Under the pieces are notes generated by a model. It was not told the DNA's origin, did not search any database, and saw only the letters and a list, made by a program, of their open reading frames with translations. DNA of 64,000 nucleotides from Mariniphaga sp964624645. Lineage in GTDB: Bacteria > Bacteroidota > Bacteroidia > Bacteroidales > Prolixibacteraceae. A program made the translations under genes and the position numbers. The DNA lies in contig CAZVAD010000001.1 of NCBI GenBank assembly GCA_964624645.1, positions 40,104 to 104,103 on the forward strand. The letters run 5' to 3'. Below, piece by piece: positions 53,101 through 62,355 of the stretch; the stretch's first letter is position 1; every line of letters begins with the position of its first letter.

Positions 53101-53200
53101 NNNNNNNNNNNNNNNNNNNNNNNNNNNNNNNNNNNNNNNNNNNNNNNNNNNNNNNNNNNNNNNNNNNNNNNNNNNNNNNNNNNNNNNNNNNNNNNNNNNN
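53101..53200. other. assembly gap, 100 N
   Basis: Placeholder gap of exactly 100 bases; true length unknown. Open frames across it are artefacts. Confidence 0.99.
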
Positions 53201-53302
53201 GAAGATACCGGATGATTTTTTTGGATTGAATCTCTGACCACTGCGCCATAAATGAAATAAATCAGATTTTTACATTTTTATGATTCTGTTTGAAGAAAAG
53301 TA

Positions 53303-56230
53303 ATGACAAAATTTAAGAGGCAAAACATTTATTTGGGTATTCTTTTAATTTTTTTTGTTTCCTGCACCGGACAACGGGAAACACCTGATTTATCCAGCTA
53401 TGTTGATCCGTTTATCGGAACGGGAGGTCACGGGCATACGTTTCCGGGCGCCACGGTTCCTTTTGGCATGGTGCAGATCAGTCCGGACACGCGCTGGGAA
53501 GATTGGGACGGTTCGTCGGGCTACCATTATTCGGATAACACCATCATGGGTTTCAGCCAAACCCACCTGAGCGGCACGGGCGCTCCCGAATATTGCGATG
53601 TTTTGCTGATGCCGACAGTCGGTGAAGTGCAGATTTTGCCCGGAGAGGAAGAAGATTCAAAAACCGGATACCGGTCGGCTTTCAGCCACGACAATGAATT
53701 TGCATCGCCCGGGTATTACAGCGTTCTGCTGGATGATTACAGCGTGAAAGCGGAATTGACTGCCACAACCCGGAGCGGGTTTCACCGTTACACTTTTCCC
53801 GCATCGGAAAAGTCAAATATTATTCTCGATATTAAAAACCGGGATCATGTCATTGAATCGAATCTTCAGATAATCAGTAATACTGAAGTTACAGGTTTGC
53901 GGCGTTCAAAAAGATGGGCTGCCGACCAGTATGTATATTTTTATGCAAAGTTCTCCAAACCTTTCAAAACGTATGGCATAGCTTTGAATGACACATTGGT
54001 TGATGGTATCCGCCAGGCGGAGGGGCAGAATATCCGGGCGTTCTTTCAGTTTGATACCAAAGAGGATGAACAGATTTTGGTGAAAGTTGGTATTTCGGCA
54101 GTGGATGTTGACGGCGCCCGGAAAAATCTGGAAGCAGAAAACAGGGACTGGAATTTTGATAAGGTTGCAGAGCATGCAAGAGATGAATGGAACGCTTTAT
54201 TGTCAAAAATTGAGGTGGAAGGCGGAACAGAAAAGCAGCGGCGTATTTTTTACACAGGACTTTACCATACTGCCATTGCTCCCAATATTTTTGAAGATGT
54301 GGACAAAAGATACCGCGGGGTTGATCATCAGGTGCATAAAGCAGAGGGATTCACAAATTATACGGTTTTTTCCCTGTGGGATACCTTCCGGGCGCATTTA
54401 CCGCTTTATTCGATAATTGATCCTGTGCGCTATCAGGAATTTATCAAAACTTTCCTTCAGATGTATAATGTGGGCGGAAAACTGCCACAGTGGGAGCTTG
54501 CAGGAAATTATACGGGCGTAATGATTGGCTATCACACCCATTCGGTGATTCTGGACGGATATGTGAAAGGTATCCGGGATTTTGACGTTGAATTGGCCTG
54601 TAAGGCTATGAAAGAGAGACTGGTAAATATCCCTTATTACAGCAATCTTGGGTTTATTCCTTCCGACAAGGAGGGCGGTTCGGTTTCAAAGGTGATGGAA
54701 TATGCATACAATGACTGGAGCATGGCTCAGATGGCAAAACTTCTTCATAAGGAGGAAGATTACAATGACTTTATTTACCGGGCACAATCCTATAGAAATA
54801 TATATGATGCTTCCACAGGCTTCATGCGTCCCAAAAACAGTGGCCGAAATTGGGTTTCCCCTTTTGACCCGGCTGAAGGAAGCGAACATTTTGTTGAGGG
54901 GAATTCCTATCAGTACAGTTTGTTTGCCCCGCATGACGTAAATGGGCTGATTGCGTTGATTGGCGGTGATGAAAAGTTTATTGCGTGGATGGATACTCTT
55001 TTTATTAAAGAGTCGGAACATGATAAAGATGCCATAGATGCCACCGGATTAATTGGCCAGTATGCTCACGGGAACGAACCGAGCCACCACATGGCCTATT
55101 TGTATAACTATGCAGGAAAACCGTGGAAAACTCAGGCCATTGTGCGTGAAATTCTGGATACCATGTATGATGACCAGCCCGACGGATTGAGCGGAAATGA
55201 AGATTGCGGACAAATGTCGGCATGGTATATCCTGAGCGCCATGGGATTTTATCCGGTTTGTCCGGGAACGCCGGAATATATTATCGGAACTCCGATTTTT
55301 GATAAAGTAACCATTCATCTTGAAAACGGGAAGGACTTCGTGATTGAAGCTAAAAACGTTTCGCAGGAAAATATTTACATTCAATCGGCTTCCCTGAATG
55401 GAAAACTGCTCACAAAATCGTGGTTTGCGCATGATGATCTGGTGAATGGTTCTGTACTGCAATTTGAAATGGGGCCACAGCCTGATGAAAATTGGGGCGC
55501 TCAGATAGCAGACAGGCCGGCATCTGAGAAATATGAACCGGCGGCAGAGTTGCCCTACGCCGTAACGGACGATGAATATTTTATTGAAACGGCAAAAGTT
55601 TCCCTTGCCTGTGATGACAAGGATTGCCAGATTCGATATACAACCGATGGTTCCCGGCCAACTCAGGGATCTGCCTTGTTTGAACAGCCCATAGTTGCTG
55701 ATAAAACCACAGAAATACGTTTTGCTTCCTTTAAAGAAGGAGTACTGCCCAGCCGGCCGGTTTCAGCGCATGTGAAAAAAATAGATTTTGAAAATTTCAA
55801 GAACCATGAAGAAGAAGGGAAGTTTAAACCCGGATTAAAGTATGCCTATTATGAAGTGCATATTCTTGAGCCGGAGGAGTTGGATAATTTTGACCCGGTT
55901 GAGACGGGTATTCTTCCCAATTTGACCATTGATCAGCGCAGGCGGGAAGATTATTTCGGCTACGTCTGGACGGGATATCTGGATATTCCCCGCGACGGGG
56001 TTTATACTTTTTCCATTAAAGTGAATGATAAATGCGTCCTGTATATTGATGGTAAGGAATTTATGCGCGGAGGATTCAAAACGGTGGCATTGAGAAAAGG
56101 AAAATACAAGGTGATGGAAAAATATTTTCAGCTTGGTGCGAAAAAATTTAATATTGTGAGTTGGAAAGGGCCGGGAATAGTAGAACGGGAAATTCCGGGA
56201 AGCGCTTTTTTCCACAGGGAAGAAGATTAA
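53303..56230 (+). CDS. GH92 alpha-mannosidase lipoprotein with chitobiase-like and PA14 C-terminal domains
   Basis: 975 residues, longer than usual. Lipoprotein signal (LLIFFVSC, Cys21); GH92 core with YVDPFIGTGGHGHTFPGATVP, FVEGNSYQYSLFAPHD (Glu532, the proposed catalytic acid), GNEPSHHMAYLYNYAGKPWKTQ and SGNEDCGQMSAWYILSAMGF (about 631-650). After the GH92 core come a chitobiase C-terminal-like beta-sandwich (about 750-830, IRYTTDGSRPT) and a PA14-like domain (about 845-975; YLDIPRDGVYTFSIKVND, then CVLYIDGKEFM). The extra domains probably bind glycan. It starts an operon with the phosphoesterase. Confidence 0.94.
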   Translation: MTKFKRQNIYLGILLIFFVSCTGQRETPDLSSYVDPFIGTGGHGHTFPGATVPFGMVQISPDTRWEDWDGSSGYHYSDNTIMGFSQTHLSGTGAPEYCDVLLMPTVGEVQILPGEEEDSKTGYRSAFSHDNEFASPGYYSVLLDDYSVKAELTATTRSGFHRYTFPASEKSNIILDIKNRDHVIESNLQIISNTEVTGLRRSKRWAADQYVYFYAKFSKPFKTYGIALNDTLVDGIRQAEGQNIRAFFQFDTKEDEQILVKVGISAVDVDGARKNLEAENRDWNFDKVAEHARDEWNALLSKIEVEGGTEKQRRIFYTGLYHTAIAPNIFEDVDKRYRGVDHQVHKAEGFTNYTVFSLWDTFRAHLPLYSIIDPVRYQEFIKTFLQMYNVGGKLPQWELAGNYTGVMIGYHTHSVILDGYVKGIRDFDVELACKAMKERLVNIPYYSNLGFIPSDKEGGSVSKVMEYAYNDWSMAQMAKLLHKEEDYNDFIYRAQSYRNIYDASTGFMRPKNSGRNWVSPFDPAEGSEHFVEGNSYQYSLFAPHDVNGLIALIGGDEKFIAWMDTLFIKESEHDKDAIDATGLIGQYAHGNEPSHHMAYLYNYAGKPWKTQAIVREILDTMYDDQPDGLSGNEDCGQMSAWYILSAMGFYPVCPGTPEYIIGTPIFDKVTIHLENGKDFVIEAKNVSQENIYIQSASLNGKLLTKSWFAHDDLVNGSVLQFEMGPQPDENWGAQIADRPASEKYEPAAELPYAVTDDEYFIETAKVSLACDDKDCQIRYTTDGSRPTQGSALFEQPIVADKTTEIRFASFKEGVLPSRPVSAHVKKIDFENFKNHEEEGKFKPGLKYAYYEVHILEPEELDNFDPVETGILPNLTIDQRRREDYFGYVWTGYLDIPRDGVYTFSIKVNDKCVLYIDGKEFMRGGFKTVALRKGKYKVMEKYFQLGAKKFNIVSWKGPGIVEREIPGSAFFHREED

Positions 56231-56252
56231 AATTAATTTTAAAAATAATAAA

Positions 56253-57539
56253 ATGTACTGTAAATCAACAACGATGATGAGAAGTAGAAAGGTATTGTTA
56301 CCCGTGGTGTTAATGGTTTTATGGGCTACAAATCTGTTGGCACAAGTCAATGCGCCAACACCGGTTCCGGACAGGATTATTGTTAATCCGGTCGAAAACC
56401 CCTACACAGCTGTGGCTGTGAACTGGCGCACCGACACATCGGTTCACGAAGGTTTTTGTGAATTGACGCCCGCCCCGGAGGGCCGTGTAGAGCATGAAAA
56501 TGTTCAGTCATTTCGGGCAACGACAATTACAAAAGAGTATAATTTCACGAATAAGGATGGCTCGGTTGAGCCGACCATCCGGTCGAATCACCATTCGTAT
56601 GTAATCAACGGACTCGAAGCGGGGCAGAGGTATCTTTACCGCGTCGGCGCCGGAGAGCACTGGAGTGAGTGGTTTGAGTATATCGTTCCGTCAAGAGGAG
56701 AAAAACTTTCTTTTGTCTATTTTGGCGATCCGCAGGTGGACTTGAAATCTCAATGGTCAAGGGTGATCCGTGCTGCATACAGGCATCAGCCCGACTGTGC
56801 ATTTATGGTTTATGCCGGCGATCTGATCAACCGTTCCGGGCGTGATATCGAATGGGATGAATGGTTTTATGCCGGGTCGTACATTCTGGCAACCATTCCG
56901 CAGCTGATGACTCCCGGAAACCACGACTACAAGGATGCAGTGCTTGATCCCCACTGGAATGCACAGTTTACCCTTCCCGCCAACGGTGCAAAAGGTGTGG
57001 AAGGTTCCTGTTACTATGTTGATTATGACAATCTCCGGTTTATCTCCATTGATTCCGGTGCAGATAATGAGCTGCGAAAGGAAGATGGCGTCAAGCTGGC
57101 AGCACAGAAGGCATGGCTTACTTCGGTACTGGAGTCCAATACCAAAAAATGGGTCATTCTGACCACACACCTGCCGTTTTATTCCCCCAAACAGAGTCGG
57201 GACAATAAGCATATCCGCGATCATTTCCAACCGATTATTGAAAAATACAAAGTGGATCTGGTGCTGACCGGACACGATCATTCCTATGGCCGGGGCAGAG
57301 CATCGGACAATCCGCAGGAAAAGCATCAGGTGATGTATGTCGTTTCGGTGAGCGGGCCAAAACTGAGTGAGGTGGGAGACAAGGAGTGGATGGAACATTC
57401 CGGGCAGCACAAGCAGCTTTATCAGATTATCACCATTGATAACAATAAACTGAAATATGAGTCCTATGCCGGCGATGGCAGCCTGTTTGATCAGTTTTCC
57501 ATCAAAAAAACCGGCAGTGGAAAAAATAAGTTTAGGTAA
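56253..57539 (+). CDS. exported calcineurin-like metallophosphoesterase (purple acid phosphatase type)
   Basis: 428 residues: signal peptide (VLLPVVLMVLWATNLLAQ), an N-terminal fibronectin-like domain (about 40-140; VNPVENPYTAVAVNWRTD), then the dinuclear metal core with YFGDPQVD, YAGDLINRSG, TPGNHDYKD, TTHLPFYSP and TGHDHSYGRGR. It removes phosphate from an external ester; in this locus a mannose- or phosphomannan-derived phosphate is a sensible but unproven substrate. The start may be 56253, or 56274 where a second Met fits the signal peptide better. It follows GH92 by 22 bases in one operon. Confidence 0.92.
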   Translation: MYCKSTTMMRSRKVLLPVVLMVLWATNLLAQVNAPTPVPDRIIVNPVENPYTAVAVNWRTDTSVHEGFCELTPAPEGRVEHENVQSFRATTITKEYNFTNKDGSVEPTIRSNHHSYVINGLEAGQRYLYRVGAGEHWSEWFEYIVPSRGEKLSFVYFGDPQVDLKSQWSRVIRAAYRHQPDCAFMVYAGDLINRSGRDIEWDEWFYAGSYILATIPQLMTPGNHDYKDAVLDPHWNAQFTLPANGAKGVEGSCYYVDYDNLRFISIDSGADNELRKEDGVKLAAQKAWLTSVLESNTKKWVILTTHLPFYSPKQSRDNKHIRDHFQPIIEKYKVDLVLTGHDHSYGRGRASDNPQEKHQVMYVVSVSGPKLSEVGDKEWMEHSGQHKQLYQIITIDNNKLKYESYAGDGSLFDQFSIKKTGSGKNKFR

Positions 57540-57592
57540 TGGTTTAACCGGAAGAAAAATTTAGTCGTTAAAACTGAAATTAAAATGAAGCA

Positions 57593-58864
57593 ATGAAAAA
57601 ATCAACATTAACCGGAATACTGATTGTTGGAATGACGCTGGCCACCGCGTGGGCGGTGAGGGGGCAGTTCGGCCATGAGCAGGGAGCCGCCTGGGCCGGC
57701 GGAATCGGCGCTTTGGCGTTGGTTCTTGTCTCCGGACGAAAAGAGTGGCTGAACAAAATTTTTCCCATTGCTTTTGCTTCGGCAATCGGATGGGGAATGA
57801 CCGGAATGATCAGCTATGGACTGGTTGTTGGCTACTGCCGGGCAGATAATTTTCCCAATGCACTTTACGGGCTGCTGATGCTGTTTGTAATCGGCGGATT
57901 GTTTGGCATGATTGGCGGCGGATTGACCGGGCTGAGTCTGGAGTCTGCAAAAAACAACAGAGTGAAATGGGAAAACCTGATTGTTCAGATGGTCGCCGGC
58001 GGAATCATTTTTTACAGTTTTCTGGTGAAGCAGATTGGAGTTTTTATGACGCCGCCCCGCGCCGAACACTGGGCAATTTCCCTGGGAGCCGCAGTTGCCA
58101 TGCTTTGGTACATGGCCAGGAATAATCACCGTATATCTTTGCGCATTGCGCTGATTACAACTTTGGGAGCCGGATTTGGCTTTGCCTTCGGAAATTTTTT
58201 ACAGACCGTGGGAACCACGTTGCAAATTCCTTTCAATTTCTGGAATGTGATGGAATACAGCATCGGCTTTTTTGGCGGGACTTCGCTGGCATATGCTGTG
58301 TTTACCTCCGAATGGCAGGAAACTCCACACGAATCCAAACCATGGGAAATCCGGACGGCGCTATTTTTCCTGGCAGCATTTATTCCGTTCATTGTATTTC
58401 GGGAATCGCTTGGTTCAGAGAAACTTGCTAAAAGTTGGCCCACGATTCAAAATGCGGAGCAGGTGGCTGAACTCACCCATTGGGTTGCTGCCATTGCCGT
58501 TGCAGCGTTTATCCTTTATGTGTGGTTTTTATTCAGAAAACAAAAAGAGGGTGAAAAGCCACTGAAACTGTTCTTTGCCGGATTTTTCGGGCTGTATATC
58601 CTTTTGAGCTATCTGAAAACCGGTGCGTTGCACGGACAGTTTTTGCTGACGCATCAGCTCTATGTGGCGAATTTTATTGTAATTTTTCTATTGTTGCGAA
58701 AATCAGCATTCCCTTTTGCCGGAACCTGTACGGTTCAGCAGCTGAATTTTGCAAAATACAGATGGTGGGTGGCAGGCATTCTTGTTTTTATCGTTTTGCT
58801 GGCGCTCATTTCCATCTCAATCCATCAGGGATTGCCCGGTGCGCATGACCGGTTTCCGGTTTAG
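57593..58864 (+). CDS. uncharacterised polytopic membrane protein of the mannosidase locus
   Basis: 423 residues with about twelve hydrophobic segments and no motif of a transporter family I can name. The first external loop holds AVRGQFGHEQGAAWAGG (about 21-37), which looks conserved and functional; a second conserved-looking region is KTGALHGQFLLTHQLYVANF (about 345-364). Position between the phosphoesterase (53 bases upstream) and the MFS transporter makes a glycan-related role likely: transport or acyl/glycosyl transfer. The Arg, His and Glu of the first motif are the residues to look at. Confidence 0.75.
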   Translation: MKKSTLTGILIVGMTLATAWAVRGQFGHEQGAAWAGGIGALALVLVSGRKEWLNKIFPIAFASAIGWGMTGMISYGLVVGYCRADNFPNALYGLLMLFVIGGLFGMIGGGLTGLSLESAKNNRVKWENLIVQMVAGGIIFYSFLVKQIGVFMTPPRAEHWAISLGAAVAMLWYMARNNHRISLRIALITTLGAGFGFAFGNFLQTVGTTLQIPFNFWNVMEYSIGFFGGTSLAYAVFTSEWQETPHESKPWEIRTALFFLAAFIPFIVFRESLGSEKLAKSWPTIQNAEQVAELTHWVAAIAVAAFILYVWFLFRKQKEGEKPLKLFFAGFFGLYILLSYLKTGALHGQFLLTHQLYVANFIVIFLLLRKSAFPFAGTCTVQQLNFAKYRWWVAGILVFIVLLALISISIHQGLPGAHDRFPV

Positions 58865-58954
58865 GGGGTGAAAACAGATGTTTGAAAAAATTTGCCTTAT
58901 TTGCAAAATAAATGAATTATTTATAGGACAATTTATCAACTTAATTTTTAGAAT

Positions 58955-60115
58955 ATGACAGCACAACAAGTCAGGTGGAGCAGATTGCTTCCTGTTCTTC
59001 TCTCATTTATGGTAATGGGGTTTGTAGATATTATCGGAGTGGCAACGAGCTATATCAAGCAGGATTTTGAGCTGAGTAACTTTGTGGTTCAGTTCCTGCC
59101 GATGATGGTTTTACTCTGGTTTTTTATTTTATCGGTTCCTGCCGGGGTGATTCAGGATAAAGTGGGCAAGCGCAATATGCTGAATGCCGGTATGGTTATT
59201 CAGGCAATTGGTTTGGGATTGCCGTTTTTGCACTACTCTTTCGGGATGATGTTTGCCTCTTTTCTGCTGCTTGGAATTGGGAATACGCTGATTCAGGTTT
59301 CATCCAATCCGCTTTTGCAGGATGTTTCGCCCGGCGAAAAACTGGCCAGCTTTTTAAGTACGGGGCAGTTTCTGAAAGCGATCATCTCCTTTGCCGGGCC
59401 GCTGATTGCCACTTTTCTGGCAGTGCGTTTCGGCGACTGGAAACTGGTGTTTGTGATTTATGGGATCAGCTCAATAGCAGTGGCTTTGTGGCTGGCTTCC
59501 ACGCCAATTGAAGAGTCAAAGCCCGAAAGGAAACCCGCTTCGTTCAGCTCTTGCCTGGGATTGCTAAAAAATCGCTTTGTACTGTTTATGGCGCTTTCCA
59601 TTTTTCTGCTTGTTGGCGCCGAAGTGGCAATCAACACGAATATTGCCATAATTTTAGAGACAAAATTTGGCATTACTATTGAAAAAGCCGCTATCGGAAT
59701 CAGTCTGTTTTTTGCCGGTGAAACCATTGCGCGCCTGACCGGAGCCATTGTGCTGAACTGGATAAAATCACGCCCGTTCCTGTTGCTGATATCCCTGGTT
59801 GCAATAGCCGGAATTGTCGGGGTTCTTTTTGCACCCACCTATTACTCAGCGCTTGCCTTTATTTTTGTTACAGGTTTGGGCGCGGGAAGCATGTTCCCCG
59901 TGATTTTTTCCCTAGCACTGGAAAAAATGCCCGAGCGCTCCAATGAAATTTCAGGATTGCTGATTATGGCCGTTTCCGGCGGCGCCTTTGTCCCGCCGCT
60001 TGTCGGACTTGTAAGCACCTATCTTTCAATTCATGCAGCAATAATTGTCATCGGACTTTGCCTGCTCTACATTCTTTGGGTTTCATTATATCTGAAGAAA
60101 AAAGCGCTGGCTTAG
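58955..60115 (+). CDS. MFS transporter, probable sugar permease
   Basis: 386 residues with twelve hydrophobic segments, shorter than drug exporters. It resembles the FucP/GlcP-type sugar:proton symporters: FMVMGFVDIIGVATSYIKQ, the motif A loop GVIQDKVGKRNMLNAG and LGIGNTLIQVSSNPLLQDV. It lacks the LDxT/DHA2 drug-exporter signatures. In this locus mannose or a mannose disaccharide is the likely load. ATG 58955 sits 14 bases after an AT-rich stretch. The next gene (LacI) begins beyond the gap, so operon continuity is unknown. Confidence 0.88.
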   Translation: MTAQQVRWSRLLPVLLSFMVMGFVDIIGVATSYIKQDFELSNFVVQFLPMMVLLWFFILSVPAGVIQDKVGKRNMLNAGMVIQAIGLGLPFLHYSFGMMFASFLLLGIGNTLIQVSSNPLLQDVSPGEKLASFLSTGQFLKAIISFAGPLIATFLAVRFGDWKLVFVIYGISSIAVALWLASTPIEESKPERKPASFSSCLGLLKNRFVLFMALSIFLLVGAEVAINTNIAIILETKFGITIEKAAIGISLFFAGETIARLTGAIVLNWIKSRPFLLLISLVAIAGIVGVLFAPTYYSALAFIFVTGLGAGSMFPVIFSLALEKMPERSNEISGLLIMAVSGGAFVPPLVGLVSTYLSIHAAIIVIGLCLLYILWVSLYLKKKALA

Positions 60116-60122
60116 GGATTAA

Positions 60123-60150
60123 TTGAAAATTGAAAGTTGAAAGTTGAAAA
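60123..60150. repeat. 7-bp tandem repeat (TTGAAAR x4) running into the gap
   Basis: TTGAAAA, TTGAAAG, TTGAAAG, TTGAAAA end to end, then the gap; AATAAG x2 follows on the other side. Confidence 0.8.
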
Positions 60151-60151
60151 T

Positions 60152-60251
60152 NNNNNNNNNNNNNNNNNNNNNNNNNNNNNNNNNNNNNNNNNNNNNNNNN
60201 NNNNNNNNNNNNNNNNNNNNNNNNNNNNNNNNNNNNNNNNNNNNNNNNNNN
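60152..60251. other. assembly gap, 100 N
   Basis: Placeholder gap in a simple-repeat tract; it hides the promoter region of the LacI-type gene. Confidence 0.99.
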
Positions 60252-60281
60252 AATAAGAATAAGAAGGAGTAGGCGGTTGAC

Positions 60282-61307
60282 ATGAAAAAAGTTTCTTTAA
60301 GCGATATTGCGGGGCAGTTGGGGGTTTCAAAAACGCTGGTGTCGCTGGTGCTGAACGGAAAGGGCCGGGAGCACCGCATCAGCGAAGAGTTGTGCAAGAA
60401 AGTGGAAGACCTGGCGAAAGAGCTGAATTATCAGCCAAACCAGATAGCCAAAGGATTGCGCACCGGCAAAACCAATACCATCGGATTGATAATTGCCGAC
60501 ATTGCCAATCCCTTTTTTGGGAAACTGGGACGCGAAATCGAGAACGAAGCTACTGCCGGCGGATACCGTGTGATGTTCTGCAGCTCCGATGAAAATGCAG
60601 AAAACTTCAAACAGCAGCTTGGAATGCTTAAACAGGGATTGGTTGACGGTCTGATTATCTCGCCTCCCGCCGGAAGCGAGGAGCAAATTGATGCCCTGGA
60701 GAAAAGCAGAAAGCCCTATGTGCTCATTGACCGCTATTTCCCGGAAATTGATTCAAATACCATCATGATTGATAATTTTCGGGCTGCTTATAACGCAACC
60801 ACCCATCTCATAGAAAAAGGCTACCGGAAAATTGCCTGTATAACCCTGAACAACACCTTGATCAATATGAAGGAGAGGCTGAGCGGTTATGAAAAAGCGC
60901 TGGAAGATGCCGGCATTGCTGTGGATGAAAACCGGATTAAAATTCTGCCCTTTTCCCATGAGAAAAATGATTTTGAGGCGGCCATCCGGGAGCTGACCAT
61001 GAATGGACAGCAGAGCGCTGATGCCTTGTTTTTCACCACGAGCAAGGCCGGGATTTTAGGACTGGAAAGCATCTATTCCTTAGGCTTGTCCATTCCCGGC
61101 GATGTGGCGGTTGTCAGTTTTGACGACCCGGATGCCTACCGGATCAGCAATCCGCCGGTTACGGCGGTTGCCCAGCCTCTGAAGGAAATTGGAAAAGAAT
61201 CGGTGAGGCTGCTGTTGAAGCAGATTAATAGTAAGGGAAGAAAAATCCGTACAAAAAAGGTTGTTCTGGAAGCAAAATTAATTGAAAGAAAATCAAGCCA
61301 GCCATAA
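60282..61307 (+). CDS. LacI-family transcriptional regulator
   Basis: 341 residues. N-terminal HTH and hinge (VSLSDIAGQLGVSKTLVSLVL, about 4-24; hinge NYQPNQIAKGLRTGKT, about 47-62) and a periplasmic-binding-like effector domain (NTIGLIIADIANPFFGKLG, VDGLIISPPAG, YRKIACITLNN, VAVVSFDDPDAYRIS). It is expected to bind a sugar and control the surrounding mannosidase genes. GAAGGAG ahead of the ATG is a good ribosome site. The 13-bp inverted sites at 53016 and 61325 are candidate operators; the second lies right after this gene. Confidence 0.95.
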   Translation: MKKVSLSDIAGQLGVSKTLVSLVLNGKGREHRISEELCKKVEDLAKELNYQPNQIAKGLRTGKTNTIGLIIADIANPFFGKLGREIENEATAGGYRVMFCSSDENAENFKQQLGMLKQGLVDGLIISPPAGSEEQIDALEKSRKPYVLIDRYFPEIDSNTIMIDNFRAAYNATTHLIEKGYRKIACITLNNTLINMKERLSGYEKALEDAGIAVDENRIKILPFSHEKNDFEAAIRELTMNGQQSADALFFTTSKAGILGLESIYSLGLSIPGDVAVVSFDDPDAYRISNPPVTAVAQPLKEIGKESVRLLLKQINSKGRKIRTKKVVLEAKLIERKSSQP

Positions 61308-61324
61308 AATTTTTTCACAAAAAG

Positions 61325-61337
61325 CTAAAACGGTTTA
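61325..61337. promoter_or_regulatory. candidate LacI-family operator (site B)
   Basis: CTAAAACGGTTTA, identical over 13 bases to the reverse complement of 53016-53028. It lies in the 48-base gap between the lacI-type gene and the ROK kinase. No TAnnTTTG box fits in this gap. Confidence 0.65.
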
Positions 61338-61355
61338 ACAGAAAAGGTAAAAAAT

Positions 61356-62336
61356 ATGGAAAAAAAAGTATCGGAATATTATCTGGGAATTGACATCGGA
61401 GGGACTAAATGCGCTGTTGTTGTGGGAGATAGCGAATTCAATATTTACCGGAGGGTGCAGTTTGATACCCGCACAGCTGAAAGAAGCTGGCAGGAAATAG
61501 TGGATGAGTTTTTTGTGCACATTGATGAACTTTCCGGTGAATTTCCGAAGGAAAAGCTTTCCGGCATCGGAATCAGTTGCGGCGGCCCGCTGGATTCGCG
61601 GAAGGGAATGATCTACTCTCCGCCAAATCTTCCGGGCTGGGACAGTGTTCCCATCGTAAAAGTTTTCAACGAAAAATATAATGTTCCTGTTTCTATTCAG
61701 AATGACGCCAATGCTTCCGCACTGGCCGAATGGCTTCTGGGAGCCGGCAAGGGAACCCGGAATATGATATTCCTAACCTTTGGCACCGGCATGGGCTCAG
61801 GACTGATTCTTGACGGCAGGCTGTACGCCGGAACCAATGACCTGGGTGGTGAAGTGGGACATATCCGTCTGGCAAAGGATGGTCCGGTCGGGTTTGGAAA
61901 AGCCGGTTCATTTGAAGGGTTTTGCAGTGGAGGCGGCATTGCCCAACTGGCAAAAACGATTGTTTCTGAAAAAATTCAACGCGGCGAAAAGGTTGAATTC
62001 TGTACCCCGGAGGAGCTCGAAGCGCTGGATGCGAAAGCAGTTGCCATTGCTGCTCAGAACGGCGATGAAACCGCTTTGGAAATTATCCGTATTTCTGCCG
62101 AATATTTAGGCCACGGACTTTCGGTACTCATTGATATTCTGAATCCCGAATGTATTGTCATCGGGAGTATTTACGCCCGCAATGAAAACCTTTTCAAACC
62201 TGTTGCTGACCGGATTCTCTCCCGGGAAGCAATTCCGTCCGCTCTGGAGGTTTGTGAAATAAAACCTGCTCTTCTGGGCGATTCCATAGGCGACTATGCC
62301 GCCCTGTGTGTTGCTTTGTATGAAGAAAAATTTTAA
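61356..62336 (+). CDS. ROK-family sugar kinase (putative mannokinase/glucokinase)
   Basis: 326 residues. ATP-binding GIDIGGTKCAVVV (about 9-21), GIGISCGGPLDSRKG, the catalytic Asp117 in SIQNDANASALAEW, and the phosphate loop FGTGMGSGLILDG. The ROK zinc motif (His-x-CxCGxxGCxE) is degenerate: His169 is kept but the cysteines are replaced in GFGKAGSFE (179-187), so zinc is probably not bound. It phosphorylates a hexose imported by the MFS. It lies 20 bases before the SIS gene in one operon. Confidence 0.92.
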   Translation: MEKKVSEYYLGIDIGGTKCAVVVGDSEFNIYRRVQFDTRTAERSWQEIVDEFFVHIDELSGEFPKEKLSGIGISCGGPLDSRKGMIYSPPNLPGWDSVPIVKVFNEKYNVPVSIQNDANASALAEWLLGAGKGTRNMIFLTFGTGMGSGLILDGRLYAGTNDLGGEVGHIRLAKDGPVGFGKAGSFEGFCSGGGIAQLAKTIVSEKIQRGEKVEFCTPEELEALDAKAVAIAAQNGDETALEIIRISAEYLGHGLSVLIDILNPECIVIGSIYARNENLFKPVADRILSREAIPSALEVCEIKPALLGDSIGDYAALCVALYEEKF

Positions 62337-62355
62337 TCTGAAAAGATAACTGAAA

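Noticed and set aside
53049..53249. Short ORFs crossing the N gap on both strands
   Set aside because: The frame passes through 100 unknown bases, so it has no meaning.
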